Origin: MED-G20 sp038108155
GTDB taxonomy: Bacteria > Bacteroidota > Bacteroidia > Flavobacteriales_D > Parvicellaceae
Direction of reading: 5' to 3'
Assembly: GCA_038108155.1 (NCBI GenBank)
Contig: JAYNHP010000009.1
Coordinates: 1 to 61,415, forward strand
Length of the DNA: 61,415 nucleotides
Below, in pieces: positions 25,778 through 34,811 of the stretch (its first letter is position 1; every line of letters begins with the position of its first letter). Under the pieces are notes generated by a model. That model was not told where the DNA came from. It saw only the letters and a program-made list of their open reading frames with translations, and made no database searches. A program made the position numbers and the translations under genes.

Positions 25778-27054
25778 TGAAATATTGTAAGAGATGTATT
25801 TATCCTGAAAATCATCCTTTGGGACTTACATTTGATGAGAGGGGTGTTTGTAGCGGGTGTCTGATTCATGAGGAGAAATATGAAATAGATTGGAAAAAAA
25901 AGCATGAAGAATTTGATAAATTATTATCTCAGTACAGAAATAAGTTTAACTCCCATTATGACTGCATAATACCGGTTGTTGGTACAGGAGATGATTTTTT
26001 TGTAGTGGATACTATAAAAAATGAATTCAATATGAACCCTCTTCTTGTAACTTATAACAATCATTTCAATACTAAAGTAGGTATAAGAAACTTAGCTAGA
26101 TTACTCACTGAGCTAGATTGTGACCATATGGTTTCTACTGTTGGTCCCGAAACTGTTAAAGAAATTACAAGACTATCTATTAAAGAGCTTGGAGATATTT
26201 ATTGGCATGTTCTTGCAGGAACACAAACATTTCCTGTTCAAGTAGCAACTAAATTAAAAATCCCCTTAATTATATGGGGCGTAAATGGTTGGTTAGACCA
26301 GGTTGGTATGTTTTCCCATCACGATCAAGTAGAAATGACAAAAAAAGTAAGGAAAGAGCATTCTCTCAGGAGGAGAGATGCTGAATCTTTAATTGGGAAA
26401 AGTAAAAATATTTCAATTAAAGATTTACAAGCTTTTACATACCCTTCAGATAAACAATTAGAAAAAAACAGAGTAAGAGGAGTGTATTTGGGGAACTATG
26501 TATTTTGGGATTCTCAAAAACAAATAGAAAAAGCTATAGATAAGTTTGGTTATGAAACTATTTCTCAAGAAAGAACATTTAACAATTACGAGTCTATATA
26601 TTGCTGGAATAATGCAGGAGTGCATGACTATATTAAATTTCTAAAATATGGTTACGGGAAAGTAACAGACCATGCATGTAGAGATATAAGATTAAAAAGA
26701 ATTTCTAGAGAACAAGGAATAAAGCTTGTAGAAAAATTTCAAAATATTGAACCGGATACTCTTAATAAATTTCTTGAATGGGTAAATCTCTCTAAAGAAG
26801 AGTTTATGAAATCAATTAATTCTTTTAGAGACAAGCGGGCGTGGAAAGAAACAAGCAAAGGAAACTTTGTCTTAAGAGATTCAATTATCAATCATATTGA
26901 TGATGATGGTGTTGATGCTGTCAGATTAAATGTTAGCGATCCTAGAGAGTACAAGCTAACAGAGTTAAAGGAAGATCATGATATGAATGATGATTACATT
27001 CTTCTGGGTAGAGCTTTTATTGATGAAAAAAACTTTAAGGCAATCGAAGGATGA
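25777..27054 (+). CDS. N-acetyl sugar amidotransferase paralogue with a degenerate PP-loop
   Basis: Homologous to the WbpG/PseA-type protein encoded next. It has the same N-terminal Cys pairs (Cys4, Cys7, Cys25, Cys28; zinc-finger-like) and the same DERGVC and YDCIIPV stretches. Where the ATP-binding PP-loop SGGKDS should be, residues 68-73 read VGTGDD, so normal ATP pyrophosphatase chemistry looks impossible. At 425 residues it is longer than its partner (371), with an insertion near residues 190-230. It overlaps hisF by 1 bp and the intact paralogue by 4 bp. A regulatory or scaffold partner is a reasonable guess. Confidence 0.75.
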   Translation: MKYCKRCIYPENHPLGLTFDERGVCSGCLIHEEKYEIDWKKKHEEFDKLLSQYRNKFNSHYDCIIPVVGTGDDFFVVDTIKNEFNMNPLLVTYNNHFNTKVGIRNLARLLTELDCDHMVSTVGPETVKEITRLSIKELGDIYWHVLAGTQTFPVQVATKLKIPLIIWGVNGWLDQVGMFSHHDQVEMTKKVRKEHSLRRRDAESLIGKSKNISIKDLQAFTYPSDKQLEKNRVRGVYLGNYVFWDSQKQIEKAIDKFGYETISQERTFNNYESIYCWNNAGVHDYIKFLKYGYGKVTDHACRDIRLKRISREQGIKLVEKFQNIEPDTLNKFLEWVNLSKEEFMKSINSFRDKRAWKETSKGNFVLRDSIINHIDDDGVDAVRLNVSDPREYKLTELKEDHDMNDDYILLGRAFIDEKNFKAIEG

Positions 27055-28166
27055 AATACTGTAAAAATTGCGTAATGCCAGATACGAAACCTGGAGTTTA
27101 CTTAGATGAGAGAGGTTTATGTAATGCTTGTAGGAGTCAAGAAATTAAATCACAAATTGATTGGAAAGAAAGATTTAAAGATTTAGAAAAAATAGTTTCA
27201 GAAATAAAAAAACAAAATCATCCTTTTTATGATTGTATAGTTCCTGTAAGCGGAGGAAAGGATAGTTGGGTGCAAGCACTAACTTTATCAAAGAAGCTTG
27301 GACTAAAGACACTATGTGTTACTTTAGCTAATCATCTTCCTACAACAGAAGGAATAGAAAATCTCAATAACATGATCAAAGATCTAAATGTAGATCATAT
27401 GAAAATTAATCTAAAACCAAGTTTTTATAGGTCAGTCAGAAGAAAGTGTACTATTAAACAAGGCGAGCCAAATTGGGCGGAGCATTGCGCAGTTTTTTCT
27501 AGTGTAGTAAACATTGCAGTCATTTACGATGTTCCGCTTATTGTTTGGGGTGAAGATATTGCATTTGAGTTTGGAGGCAGCCAAAGACAAGAAAGTACTG
27601 CAAGCGCAATGGAAATTGACAGAAGCGATTTAAATAAAGAAGGAAAGGTAATTGAAGATTGGCTTGATGAAGATTTGTCTGAAAGAGATACTTTTTTTTA
27701 TAAGTATCCTGATTATGAGATTCTAAAGCAGGCTAACATTCAAAGTATTTATCTTGGACACTACACAAACTGGTATGGAAGAAAGAATTATGAAGAAGTT
27801 AAAGCTAGAGGCTTTACAGAAAGAAAACTAGGACCACTATCTGGAAATTATCTTTCTTACGATAATATTGATGAAAAGCTTTGTGAAATAAATATATGGT
27901 TTAAATATCTAAAATTTGGATTTTGGAGATCTACAGATCAGACTTGCTACGATATATGGAATAATAGGTTATCGAGAAAAAAAGCTATAAGTATAGTGAA
28001 TGAACTTAGTGATCAATTCCCAGAAGAATATTTTCAAGATTTTTTAAGATTTCATAATATCTCAGAAACTGAATTTTGGGAGATAGCTGAAAAGTACAGA
28101 AATAAAGATATATGGGAGTTTTCAGGAAACAAGTGGAATCTAAAACACCCCCTGAAAGATATATAA
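27051..28166 (+). CDS. N-acetyl sugar amidotransferase (WbpG/PseA-like)
   Basis: ATP-dependent amidotransferase that can turn an acetamido group of a sugar into acetamidino, using ammonia from HisH-HisF. N-terminal Cys pairs (Cys4, Cys7, Cys24, Cys27) precede an intact PP-loop SGGKDS at residues 67-72; LIVWGEDIAFEFGG is a later family stretch. At 371 residues it is full length. WbpG acts on a ManNAc3NAcA precursor in P. aeruginosa and PseA on pseudaminic acid; here the likely target is the Leg-type sugar, which is inference from the neighbourhood. Confidence 0.88.
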   Translation: MKYCKNCVMPDTKPGVYLDERGLCNACRSQEIKSQIDWKERFKDLEKIVSEIKKQNHPFYDCIVPVSGGKDSWVQALTLSKKLGLKTLCVTLANHLPTTEGIENLNNMIKDLNVDHMKINLKPSFYRSVRRKCTIKQGEPNWAEHCAVFSSVVNIAVIYDVPLIVWGEDIAFEFGGSQRQESTASAMEIDRSDLNKEGKVIEDWLDEDLSERDTFFYKYPDYEILKQANIQSIYLGHYTNWYGRKNYEEVKARGFTERKLGPLSGNYLSYDNIDEKLCEINIWFKYLKFGFWRSTDQTCYDIWNNRLSRKKAISIVNELSDQFPEEYFQDFLRFHNISETEFWEIAEKYRNKDIWEFSGNKWNLKHPLKDI

Positions 28167-28199
28167 CCCAACATTTATTCATTACTTAACAGTTCAATT

Positions 28200-29618
28200 A
28201 TGAATAATGAAATACAAGATCAGATAAGCAGATTTTTAGATTTTGAAGAAAATCTTGAAATAGATAAGCTCGTTTACAAGAACTTATCGATTTGGCCTAT
28301 CTTAAGGACAGCAGTATTTGAAGAGATCTTTAGAGAAAAAAATCTTTCTTTAGGCTCACAAAATAATAATCCAAGAAGATCTTATCTGAATCCTAAAAGT
28401 TTTTACTTTCTACTCAAAGAAATACTAACCTTTTCTTTTTTATTTAATAAAACAGATGTTTTATTAATAAATAATGATCCTAAGACAAAAATAATAGATG
28501 GAAATCTCACAACTAAATTAGTTTGGGGATTTACTAAATCATTAGAGTCTGATTTTAAAATAAGTATTTTAAATACTCAGTCAGTTCATTTGAGCCCAAA
28601 CTTTAATTCCATAAATATCTCTCGGATTCTTTCATTCTTGACAAGAATCATGATTATATTCAGAGGTTACAAAGAATGGAAAATTTCAGAGAATTACTTG
28701 AATAAGAGCATAAATAAATTTTATGGAATACAGCTCAACTGGAAAAGAATTTATAGGGATAACCTTATTAGACAAATATTCTTGGGTTACATATTAAGAA
28801 TAATAATAAGAATTAAGAGTCCAAAAATTATTATCTTCTCAGATAATGGTTCAATGAGTTTAGTAAATAAAATAGCAAACGATAGAAATATTCCTACAGT
28901 AGATTATCAGCATGCAGTCTTATCAGATTACTATATTATTTATAATCACAATAGAAGCACTAGTTCTTTGTATAAGGAACATCTTTCCAAATACTTTTTT
29001 TCATGGGGAGAATATAGACTCTCAAGATATAAAGATAATTATGAATGTAAGGTTGTAGGAAATGCATACTTTGAGAGTGCAAAAAACAATTTTGTTCATA
29101 TTAAAAAAAATCCTAAGAGTTTATTACTTGTTTCTGATGGAAAGCATACTAGAGATGATTTAGTTAATTTAGCAATTAAATTATCTAAAAATTTTAAAGA
29201 TTTTACTATTTATTACAAACTCAGACCCGAAGAGTATAAAGATTGGTTGCTCAATTACCCAAGAGAATTTATTGAAATATCAAACATTATTGTTATTGAT
29301 AGTGATGATACTCATCTCTACTATTATTTAACTCTTTGCTCTTACGTAATAGGATCAAACTCTACAGTCCTTCTTGAAGCTCTGCCCATTTCAAACATTA
29401 TTATTTATAAAATAGGTTGGTTTTTCGAGATGAATGATTATATAGAAGATGGTTTATTCTTATCAGCCGATACTTCCAGAGAAGTCATAGAACTAATTTC
29501 AAATAAAAAAAAAGCAAGCGAAAGTATAAAATCCAATTCTGTGTTTAAAGAAGAATCTCTTTATTTAACCAATAAAAGTGTAAAAGAGATCATAAACCAT
29601 AAATCTTTCAATGATTAG
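28200..29618 (+). CDS. Unrecognised surface-glycan protein, possible GT-B glycosyltransferase
   Basis: A 472-residue, AT-rich, mostly soluble protein. Two halves are suggested: an N-terminal region with a basic stretch to ~residue 200, and a C-terminal region with VDYQHAVLSDYYI, FSWGEYR, LLLVSDGKHTRDD, and YVIGSNSTVLLEAL. The last resembles the nucleotide-binding end of GT-B enzymes such as capsule or polysialic-acid transferases. Its place just after the CMP-nonulosonate genes makes a nonulosonate transferase plausible, but I cannot assign a family with confidence. Confidence 0.45.
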   Translation: MNNEIQDQISRFLDFEENLEIDKLVYKNLSIWPILRTAVFEEIFREKNLSLGSQNNNPRRSYLNPKSFYFLLKEILTFSFLFNKTDVLLINNDPKTKIIDGNLTTKLVWGFTKSLESDFKISILNTQSVHLSPNFNSINISRILSFLTRIMIIFRGYKEWKISENYLNKSINKFYGIQLNWKRIYRDNLIRQIFLGYILRIIIRIKSPKIIIFSDNGSMSLVNKIANDRNIPTVDYQHAVLSDYYIIYNHNRSTSSLYKEHLSKYFFSWGEYRLSRYKDNYECKVVGNAYFESAKNNFVHIKKNPKSLLLVSDGKHTRDDLVNLAIKLSKNFKDFTIYYKLRPEEYKDWLLNYPREFIEISNIIVIDSDDTHLYYYLTLCSYVIGSNSTVLLEALPISNIIIYKIGWFFEMNDYIEDGLFLSADTSREVIELISNKKKASESIKSNSVFKEESLYLTNKSVKEIINHKSFND

Positions 29619-31671
29619 CTACAGAAAAGAAATTGATGGCTTGAGAGCTATTGCTGTTATCCCAGTAGTTTTTTTTCATGCAGGTATATCTAGCTTTAGT
29701 GGAGGTTATGTAGGCGTAGATGTATTTTTTGTTATAAGCGGATATTTAATTACTTCTCTTATAGTTGCTGAAAAGGAGAAGGAAGAATTTAGCATAATAA
29801 ATTTTTATGAGAGAAGGGCCAGGCGAATATTGCCCGCATTATTTTTTATGTCTCTGGTATGCGTCCCTTTTTCTTTTATATTAATGTCACCTTCACAGCT
29901 AAAAGAGTTTTCTGATAGTTTGATTTCTATTCCTCTATTCGTTTCAAATTTCGTTTTTTGGGGTGAGTCAGGATATTTCTCTTCTGCTGCAGAAGAAAAG
30001 CCTTTATTACATACATGGAGTTTGGCTGTAGAAGAACAATATTATCTTCTTTTTCCTATCTTTATTTTAATTTTTTGGAAATTGAAAAGAGAAATTTTAG
30101 TTTCTATTATTTTTATAATAAGTATTTTAAGTATCTTATTAGCACAATTCGGTTCAAATTTAGCTCCTCAACCACCTTTTTACGATGAAGTTTTTAGATA
30201 CAACGCAATTCCGGATTTTGCTTTCTTCTTGGCACCAACAAGAGCTTGGGAGTTGTTATTTGGCTCGCTAACTGCTTTCTTTCTTTTAAAAGAAAGAAAA
30301 AATAAATTCTTTGTCAGCCAAATATTATCCTTAACTGGCATGTCAATGATAATTTTTTCTATCATTGCTTTCGACTCATCAACTCCTTTCCCGGGATTTT
30401 CCGCTTTAATACCTGTTCTTGGAACTATTTTAATAATAATTTATGCAAAAGAAGGAACTTTAATTTATAAGTTGCTTTCACTTCGTCCTTTAGTATTTTT
30501 TGGACTAATTTCTTATAGCATTTATCTTTGGCATCAACCTTTATTTGCCTTTACCAGACTTTCAAGTATCAATTCACCTTCAGTAATGACATATGTAATC
30601 CTTAGCTTAATATCTTTTTTTCTAGGCTGGTTAAGTTGGAAATACATTGAAGCTCCTTTTAGAAAAAAAGATTTCTTTACAAGAAAGCAAATTTTTCTTT
30701 CAAGTCTAATTGTAGGATTATTTATTATTTCAATAGGAGTAATTGGCGTATCCTCCAATGGATTTATTGAAAGGTTTAATCAAAAAGAATTGAAAGCAAT
30801 CCAACCTGAAAAATTTAGTAACTCTATTTGTAAATGGACCTCTCCAATTGAAGAGTATCCAAATTTAGAATTTTGCGAGTTTGGAGATTTAAACTCATTA
30901 AATAAATCAATAGTATTATATGGAGACTCTCATGCCGATTCTCTTACAAGCAGCTTAGATAAAACTTTAAAAGAAAAAAAACTTAAAGGAATTAAGATAA
31001 TAAATTCGTATTGCGAACCGATTATTGGATTTTATAACAAAAAGAATGCAAATATTTTTTTGAAAAATAGGTGCGAAGAAATTTTTTCTAAGATTTTGAT
31101 AGAAATAAAAAAAATTAATGTAGAGCATGTAATAATTTTTAATAGGTGGTCTTTTAGATTTTTTCCTGTGAAAGATCAAATTTCTCAGCTGAATTTCAAT
31201 AATGAAGAGGGTGGAATCGAGTATGTTAAAAATTTCAGAGAATATTTGGCTTTTGATGGAATTAATTTCACATCAAACGGAGAGTCTAAAAAAAATACCT
31301 TTAATAAATTTATAAAATCCTTTCTTGATAAAGAAATAAAGGTGAAATTAATTTATCCTCTTCCTGAGGTTGGCTGGAATTTATCAAAACTCAATATGGT
31401 AAATAGTATTTTTAATGGAAGCATTCCAGACAAGGTAAGTACTAGTGTTCAGGTATTCAATAAAAGACAAAATTTTTCAAACTATGTACTAGACTCTCTA
31501 AAAGATAGCGCATTCTTAGAAAGGATATATTTAGATAAAATTTTTTGTAATGAGACGTACAAAGGTAGATGTATAGCTCAAATCGATGGAATTCCGTTTT
31601 ATTATGACTCTAATCATCTTAGTAACAAAGGCGCAGAAGTTTTAATAAAAAACACAAACCTAGTAGAATGA
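29611..31671 (+). CDS. OafA-like O-acyltransferase with C-terminal SGNH domain
   Basis: Membrane acyltransferase (family 3) of 686 residues. The N-terminal signature EIDGLRAIAVIPVVFFHAG carries the active His23; about ten membrane helices run to ~residue 385. The C-terminal SGNH esterase-like domain has the nucleophile Ser440 in GDSHADS and the Asp666/His669 pair in DSNHLS. Such fusions O-acetylate O-antigen sugars, the membrane part passing the acyl group to the periplasmic SGNH domain. It overlaps the previous gene by 8 bp. Confidence 0.88.
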   Translation: MISYRKEIDGLRAIAVIPVVFFHAGISSFSGGYVGVDVFFVISGYLITSLIVAEKEKEEFSIINFYERRARRILPALFFMSLVCVPFSFILMSPSQLKEFSDSLISIPLFVSNFVFWGESGYFSSAAEEKPLLHTWSLAVEEQYYLLFPIFILIFWKLKREILVSIIFIISILSILLAQFGSNLAPQPPFYDEVFRYNAIPDFAFFLAPTRAWELLFGSLTAFFLLKERKNKFFVSQILSLTGMSMIIFSIIAFDSSTPFPGFSALIPVLGTILIIIYAKEGTLIYKLLSLRPLVFFGLISYSIYLWHQPLFAFTRLSSINSPSVMTYVILSLISFFLGWLSWKYIEAPFRKKDFFTRKQIFLSSLIVGLFIISIGVIGVSSNGFIERFNQKELKAIQPEKFSNSICKWTSPIEEYPNLEFCEFGDLNSLNKSIVLYGDSHADSLTSSLDKTLKEKKLKGIKIINSYCEPIIGFYNKKNANIFLKNRCEEIFSKILIEIKKINVEHVIIFNRWSFRFFPVKDQISQLNFNNEEGGIEYVKNFREYLAFDGINFTSNGESKKNTFNKFIKSFLDKEIKVKLIYPLPEVGWNLSKLNMVNSIFNGSIPDKVSTSVQVFNKRQNFSNYVLDSLKDSAFLERIYLDKIFCNETYKGRCIAQIDGIPFYYDSNHLSNKGAEVLIKNTNLVE

Positions 31672-31687
31672 GATTTTTTAATTTTTG

Positions 31688-32593
31688 ATGAGCAAAATTT
31701 TAGTCACTGGTGGAGCAGGCTTTATTCCGAGCCATTTAGTCGATGCGCTCCTTGAAGATAATCATGAAGTTACTTCAGTTGATAACTTTGTTACTGGCAA
31801 ACAAGAGAACATATCAAAAAAAGAAAAACATACTTTTATCAAGGCAGATGTAAATAATCTTGATGAAATAGAACCTATAATTAGAAATGGAAGATATGAA
31901 TATATTTTTCACTATGCCGCGTTGGTTGGAGTGCAAAGGACCATAAATAATCCTATTGAAGTTTTAAATGATTTGAGTGGATTAGAAAATATCTTTTTTC
32001 TAGCAAAAGAAACTAAAGTAAAAAAAATATTCTTTTCTTCTTCTTCCGAAGTTTATGGAGAGCCAGTTGAATTGCCTCAGAGGGAATACTTAACTCCTCT
32101 TAATTCAAGGTTGCCTTACGCTGTGATAAAAAATGTAGGGGAGTGTTTTTGTAAATCTTATAAGCAAGAACATGGGCTTGATTATACAATTTTTAGATTT
32201 TTTAATACCTATGGTTTAAGACAGAGCAATGATTTTGTCGTTTCAAAATTTTTAAAGCTCGCCAAGGAAAATAAAGACATAACAGTTTATGGAACAGGTC
32301 TACAAACCAGGACATTTTGCTATATTGATGATCATATTGAAGCCACAATAAAAGCTTTCAAAAAAAATATCTACAATAATGAAATTGTAAATATAGGGAA
32401 CAATGAAGAAACAACTATCCTTCAATTAGCTGAAACAATCATTAAAATATTAGACTCTAAATCTAAAATAATACATCTGGAACCACTAAAAGAAGGGGAT
32501 ATGACTAGAAGACAGCCAGATATTGAAAGGATGAAATTTCTTCTTAATAGAGACTTTACTTCTCTTGAGGAAGGACTCGAAAAGATCATTTAA
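31688..32593 (+). CDS. NAD-dependent epimerase/dehydratase with GxxGxxP motif
   Basis: Extended SDR of 301 residues. SSSSEVYGEP and YAVIK (YxxxK) are intact, and RFFNTYGLRQ and TRTFCYIDD are family stretches. The dinucleotide loop reads TGGAGFIPSH, with Pro in place of the third Gly, which departs from the usual GxxGxxG. I chose the ATG at 31688; a TTG just before it is in frame. It resembles UDP-sugar epimerases or decarboxylases, and the substrate is unknown. Confidence 0.78.
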   Translation: MSKILVTGGAGFIPSHLVDALLEDNHEVTSVDNFVTGKQENISKKEKHTFIKADVNNLDEIEPIIRNGRYEYIFHYAALVGVQRTINNPIEVLNDLSGLENIFFLAKETKVKKIFFSSSSEVYGEPVELPQREYLTPLNSRLPYAVIKNVGECFCKSYKQEHGLDYTIFRFFNTYGLRQSNDFVVSKFLKLAKENKDITVYGTGLQTRTFCYIDDHIEATIKAFKKNIYNNEIVNIGNNEETTILQLAETIIKILDSKSKIIHLEPLKEGDMTRRQPDIERMKFLLNRDFTSLEEGLEKII

Positions 32594-32615
32594 TTGAATT
32601 CTTAATTTAAAATAA

Positions 32616-34061
32616 ATGGATTCCTTAAATTTTTTTAAAGCAAGTTTTTTCTTTGTAATAACTAAATACATAGTAATCGTATTAAATTTCTTACGATCAA
32701 TCATCATAGCTGCGTCATTAGGACCAAATAGTCTTGGAGAATACGCGATCTTGGTAATTATTCTTGAGTATTTTTACTATACAAATTTAGGAATCTTTTT
32801 TTCTATGACCAAAGAAGTATCAATAAATCTTGGCAAGGAAGATAGATCTAAATACATAAAAAAAATAATAAACAATACTATATCTTTTCAAACACTCAAT
32901 TCTATTTTTATATTAGCCTTGTTTGCTTCTTTTTTTGGTTTGGAATATTTTGGATATTTGCAAATTGAAATCTTTAATACCAAGTATCTAATTTATATTT
33001 TAATTCTTGGAGTAATTTATCAGGCTAAGAGCTTCATTTTTAGCTATTTGCGTCTTTATGAACGAATAAATGAAATGGTAAGAATTGAATTTTTTTCTTC
33101 CGTTTTTGTTTTTTTAGGCATTTACTTTTTTGTTGATGATTATGGTCTAGATGCGATTTTCGTAATTAGTATATTTGGTAACTTTCTTGTTTTAGTTTCT
33201 TACATAAAAAAAATATCTAGTTTTAAGTTCATTTTGGAACTAAAAATTGTAAAAGTATTGATTTATGTTGGGTTGCCTCTTTTGTTGTTTAATCTTTTGT
33301 CATTAATGATAACCACCATAGATAGAATTATGATAAATCAGTTAGTGACCTCTAATAGAGAAGCATTAGGAATTTATCATTTAGGTTACCTCTTATCTTT
33401 TGGAGTTATGACGGCATTTAATTCTGTTATTTTCTTACTAGTGCCAAAAATGTTGAAGCAATTTCATTCTTCAAAAGAAGTAGGATTATTAATGTATAAA
33501 CAAACAAAATTTACAGAATTCATTCTTGCGTCAATTTTAATCTTAGCAATAATTGTAATTTCACCATTCATTGCATTTTTTCTCGAAGAATACAAAAGAA
33601 GTATCTTAGTCATGCAATTGCTTTTATTTGCTTATTTTATGAAGGGTTTAGCTTTTCTACCGGAAAGTTATTTAATTGCAAATAATAAACAAATGAACAC
33701 ATTAGTAATTTTTTTACTATCTTTATTAAATGCCTTAATTTTAAATTACTTTTCTATTTTCTTAGGTTACGGGATTTATGGTGTTGCAATTGCAACTATA
33801 GGTACTTTCTACATTTATACTTTAGGCATTTTTTTCCTTTATTTTTATTTCGAGAAAATAAAAATCTATAAAGATGGCTTAAGAGTTTTTTTAAGACCAT
33901 CTTTATTTACGATATTTTGCGCCATCATATTGTATGAAGGCAAAGATACGTTTTGGTTGATCCCTTTTTATTTCTTGTTTTATCTAAAAGATTTTTTGAT
34001 TTATCTTAAAAAGATCATAAATTTATATCAGGACTTTTTAAACAACAAAACGTCTGGATAA
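32616..34061 (+). CDS. wzx: Wzx-type polysaccharide flippase (MATE/MVF superfamily)
   Basis: A 481-residue membrane protein with about 12-14 hydrophobic helices and few conserved motifs, as usual for Wzx. The N-terminus KYIVIVLNFLRSIIIAASLG with GPNSLGEYAI is the common start of this family (helix, then LGxxxxGxYA). Its likely job is to move the undecaprenyl-linked repeat unit to the periplasmic face. With the ligase/polymerase at 39856 and Wzz it would complete a Wzx/Wzy system. Confidence 0.87.
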   Translation: MDSLNFFKASFFFVITKYIVIVLNFLRSIIIAASLGPNSLGEYAILVIILEYFYYTNLGIFFSMTKEVSINLGKEDRSKYIKKIINNTISFQTLNSIFILALFASFFGLEYFGYLQIEIFNTKYLIYILILGVIYQAKSFIFSYLRLYERINEMVRIEFFSSVFVFLGIYFFVDDYGLDAIFVISIFGNFLVLVSYIKKISSFKFILELKIVKVLIYVGLPLLLFNLLSLMITTIDRIMINQLVTSNREALGIYHLGYLLSFGVMTAFNSVIFLLVPKMLKQFHSSKEVGLLMYKQTKFTEFILASILILAIIVISPFIAFFLEEYKRSILVMQLLLFAYFMKGLAFLPESYLIANNKQMNTLVIFLLSLLNALILNYFSIFLGYGIYGVAIATIGTFYIYTLGIFFLYFYFEKIKIYKDGLRVFLRPSLFTIFCAIILYEGKDTFWLIPFYFLFYLKDFLIYLKKIINLYQDFLNNKTSG

Positions 34062-34081
34062 CAAATCTCACCTAATCTAGA

Positions 34082-34087
34082 TATAAT
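34082..34087 (+). promoter_or_regulatory. Possible -10 box (TATAAT) before the DUF4956 gene
   Basis: A perfect TATAAT sits 14 bp before the ATG at 34101, in the 39-bp gap after the flippase gene, so the DUF4956-CotH-VTC cassette may have its own promoter. No matching -35 is seen. Confidence 0.3.
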
Positions 34088-34100
34088 ATCTGGCGAAATC

Positions 34101-34793
34101 ATGGAAACAACCAATACACTAACTTTTAGAGATATTTTAGAGGCTAGTACATCAAACCTTACTTCTGGGGCTAACCTAACGGTTTTTGATGTTTTAGTAG
34201 GACTTGCTGCTAGCTTAATATGTGCTGCAATTATCTCCTGGACATATAGGGCAAGCTATCAAGGAGTTTTGTATCAAAAAAGCTTCAACTTGTCTTTGAT
34301 TTTAATTTGTCTAGTAACCACTTCAGTAATTATGGTTATAAGTGGAAATCTTGTGTTATCACTAGGAATGGTAGGAGCATTATCTATAGTAAGATTTAGG
34401 GCTGCAATCAAAGATCCTATGGATATAGTCTATATGTTTTGGTCTGTGGCGGTTGGAATAGCCAATGGGGTAGCAAATATCAAAGTGTCTCTCACGGCAA
34501 CAATTGTTATTTCAGTATTAATAATTTTATTGAATAGAGTTCCATTTGGCACAGTAGCTTACATAGTAATCTTGAAATATAGCATTGATGAAGAAGCTAC
34601 CTTTCTAAAAGCTTTAGATCAAAATACTTCTCAATACATTATAAAAAGTAAAAACATTAAAGATGGCCATGTTGAATTGATTGCTGAAGCAAGACTGAAA
34701 AAAGACAATGATCTTTCAAAAAATCTAACCGAGCTTAATGGTTTTATAGATTTAAGTTTATTAGCCTATAGCAGTAATATTCTTGATAATTAA
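34101..34793 (+). CDS. DUF4956 membrane protein
   Basis: 230 residues with about four membrane helices in the first ~155 residues and a soluble C-terminal domain of ~75. The segment GMVGALSIVRFRAAIKDPMD, rich in Gly and Arg and lying between helices, is the most DUF4956-like stretch. Function is not established. From general knowledge, DUF4956 genes often accompany VTC-domain and CotH genes in bacteria, and both follow here directly, so they probably act together at the inner membrane. Confidence 0.8.
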   Translation: METTNTLTFRDILEASTSNLTSGANLTVFDVLVGLAASLICAAIISWTYRASYQGVLYQKSFNLSLILICLVTTSVIMVISGNLVLSLGMVGALSIVRFRAAIKDPMDIVYMFWSVAVGIANGVANIKVSLTATIVISVLIILLNRVPFGTVAYIVILKYSIDEEATFLKALDQNTSQYIIKSKNIKDGHVELIAEARLKKDNDLSKNLTELNGFIDLSLLAYSSNILDN

Positions 34794-34811
34794 TCCATTA
34801 AAGTATTAAAC

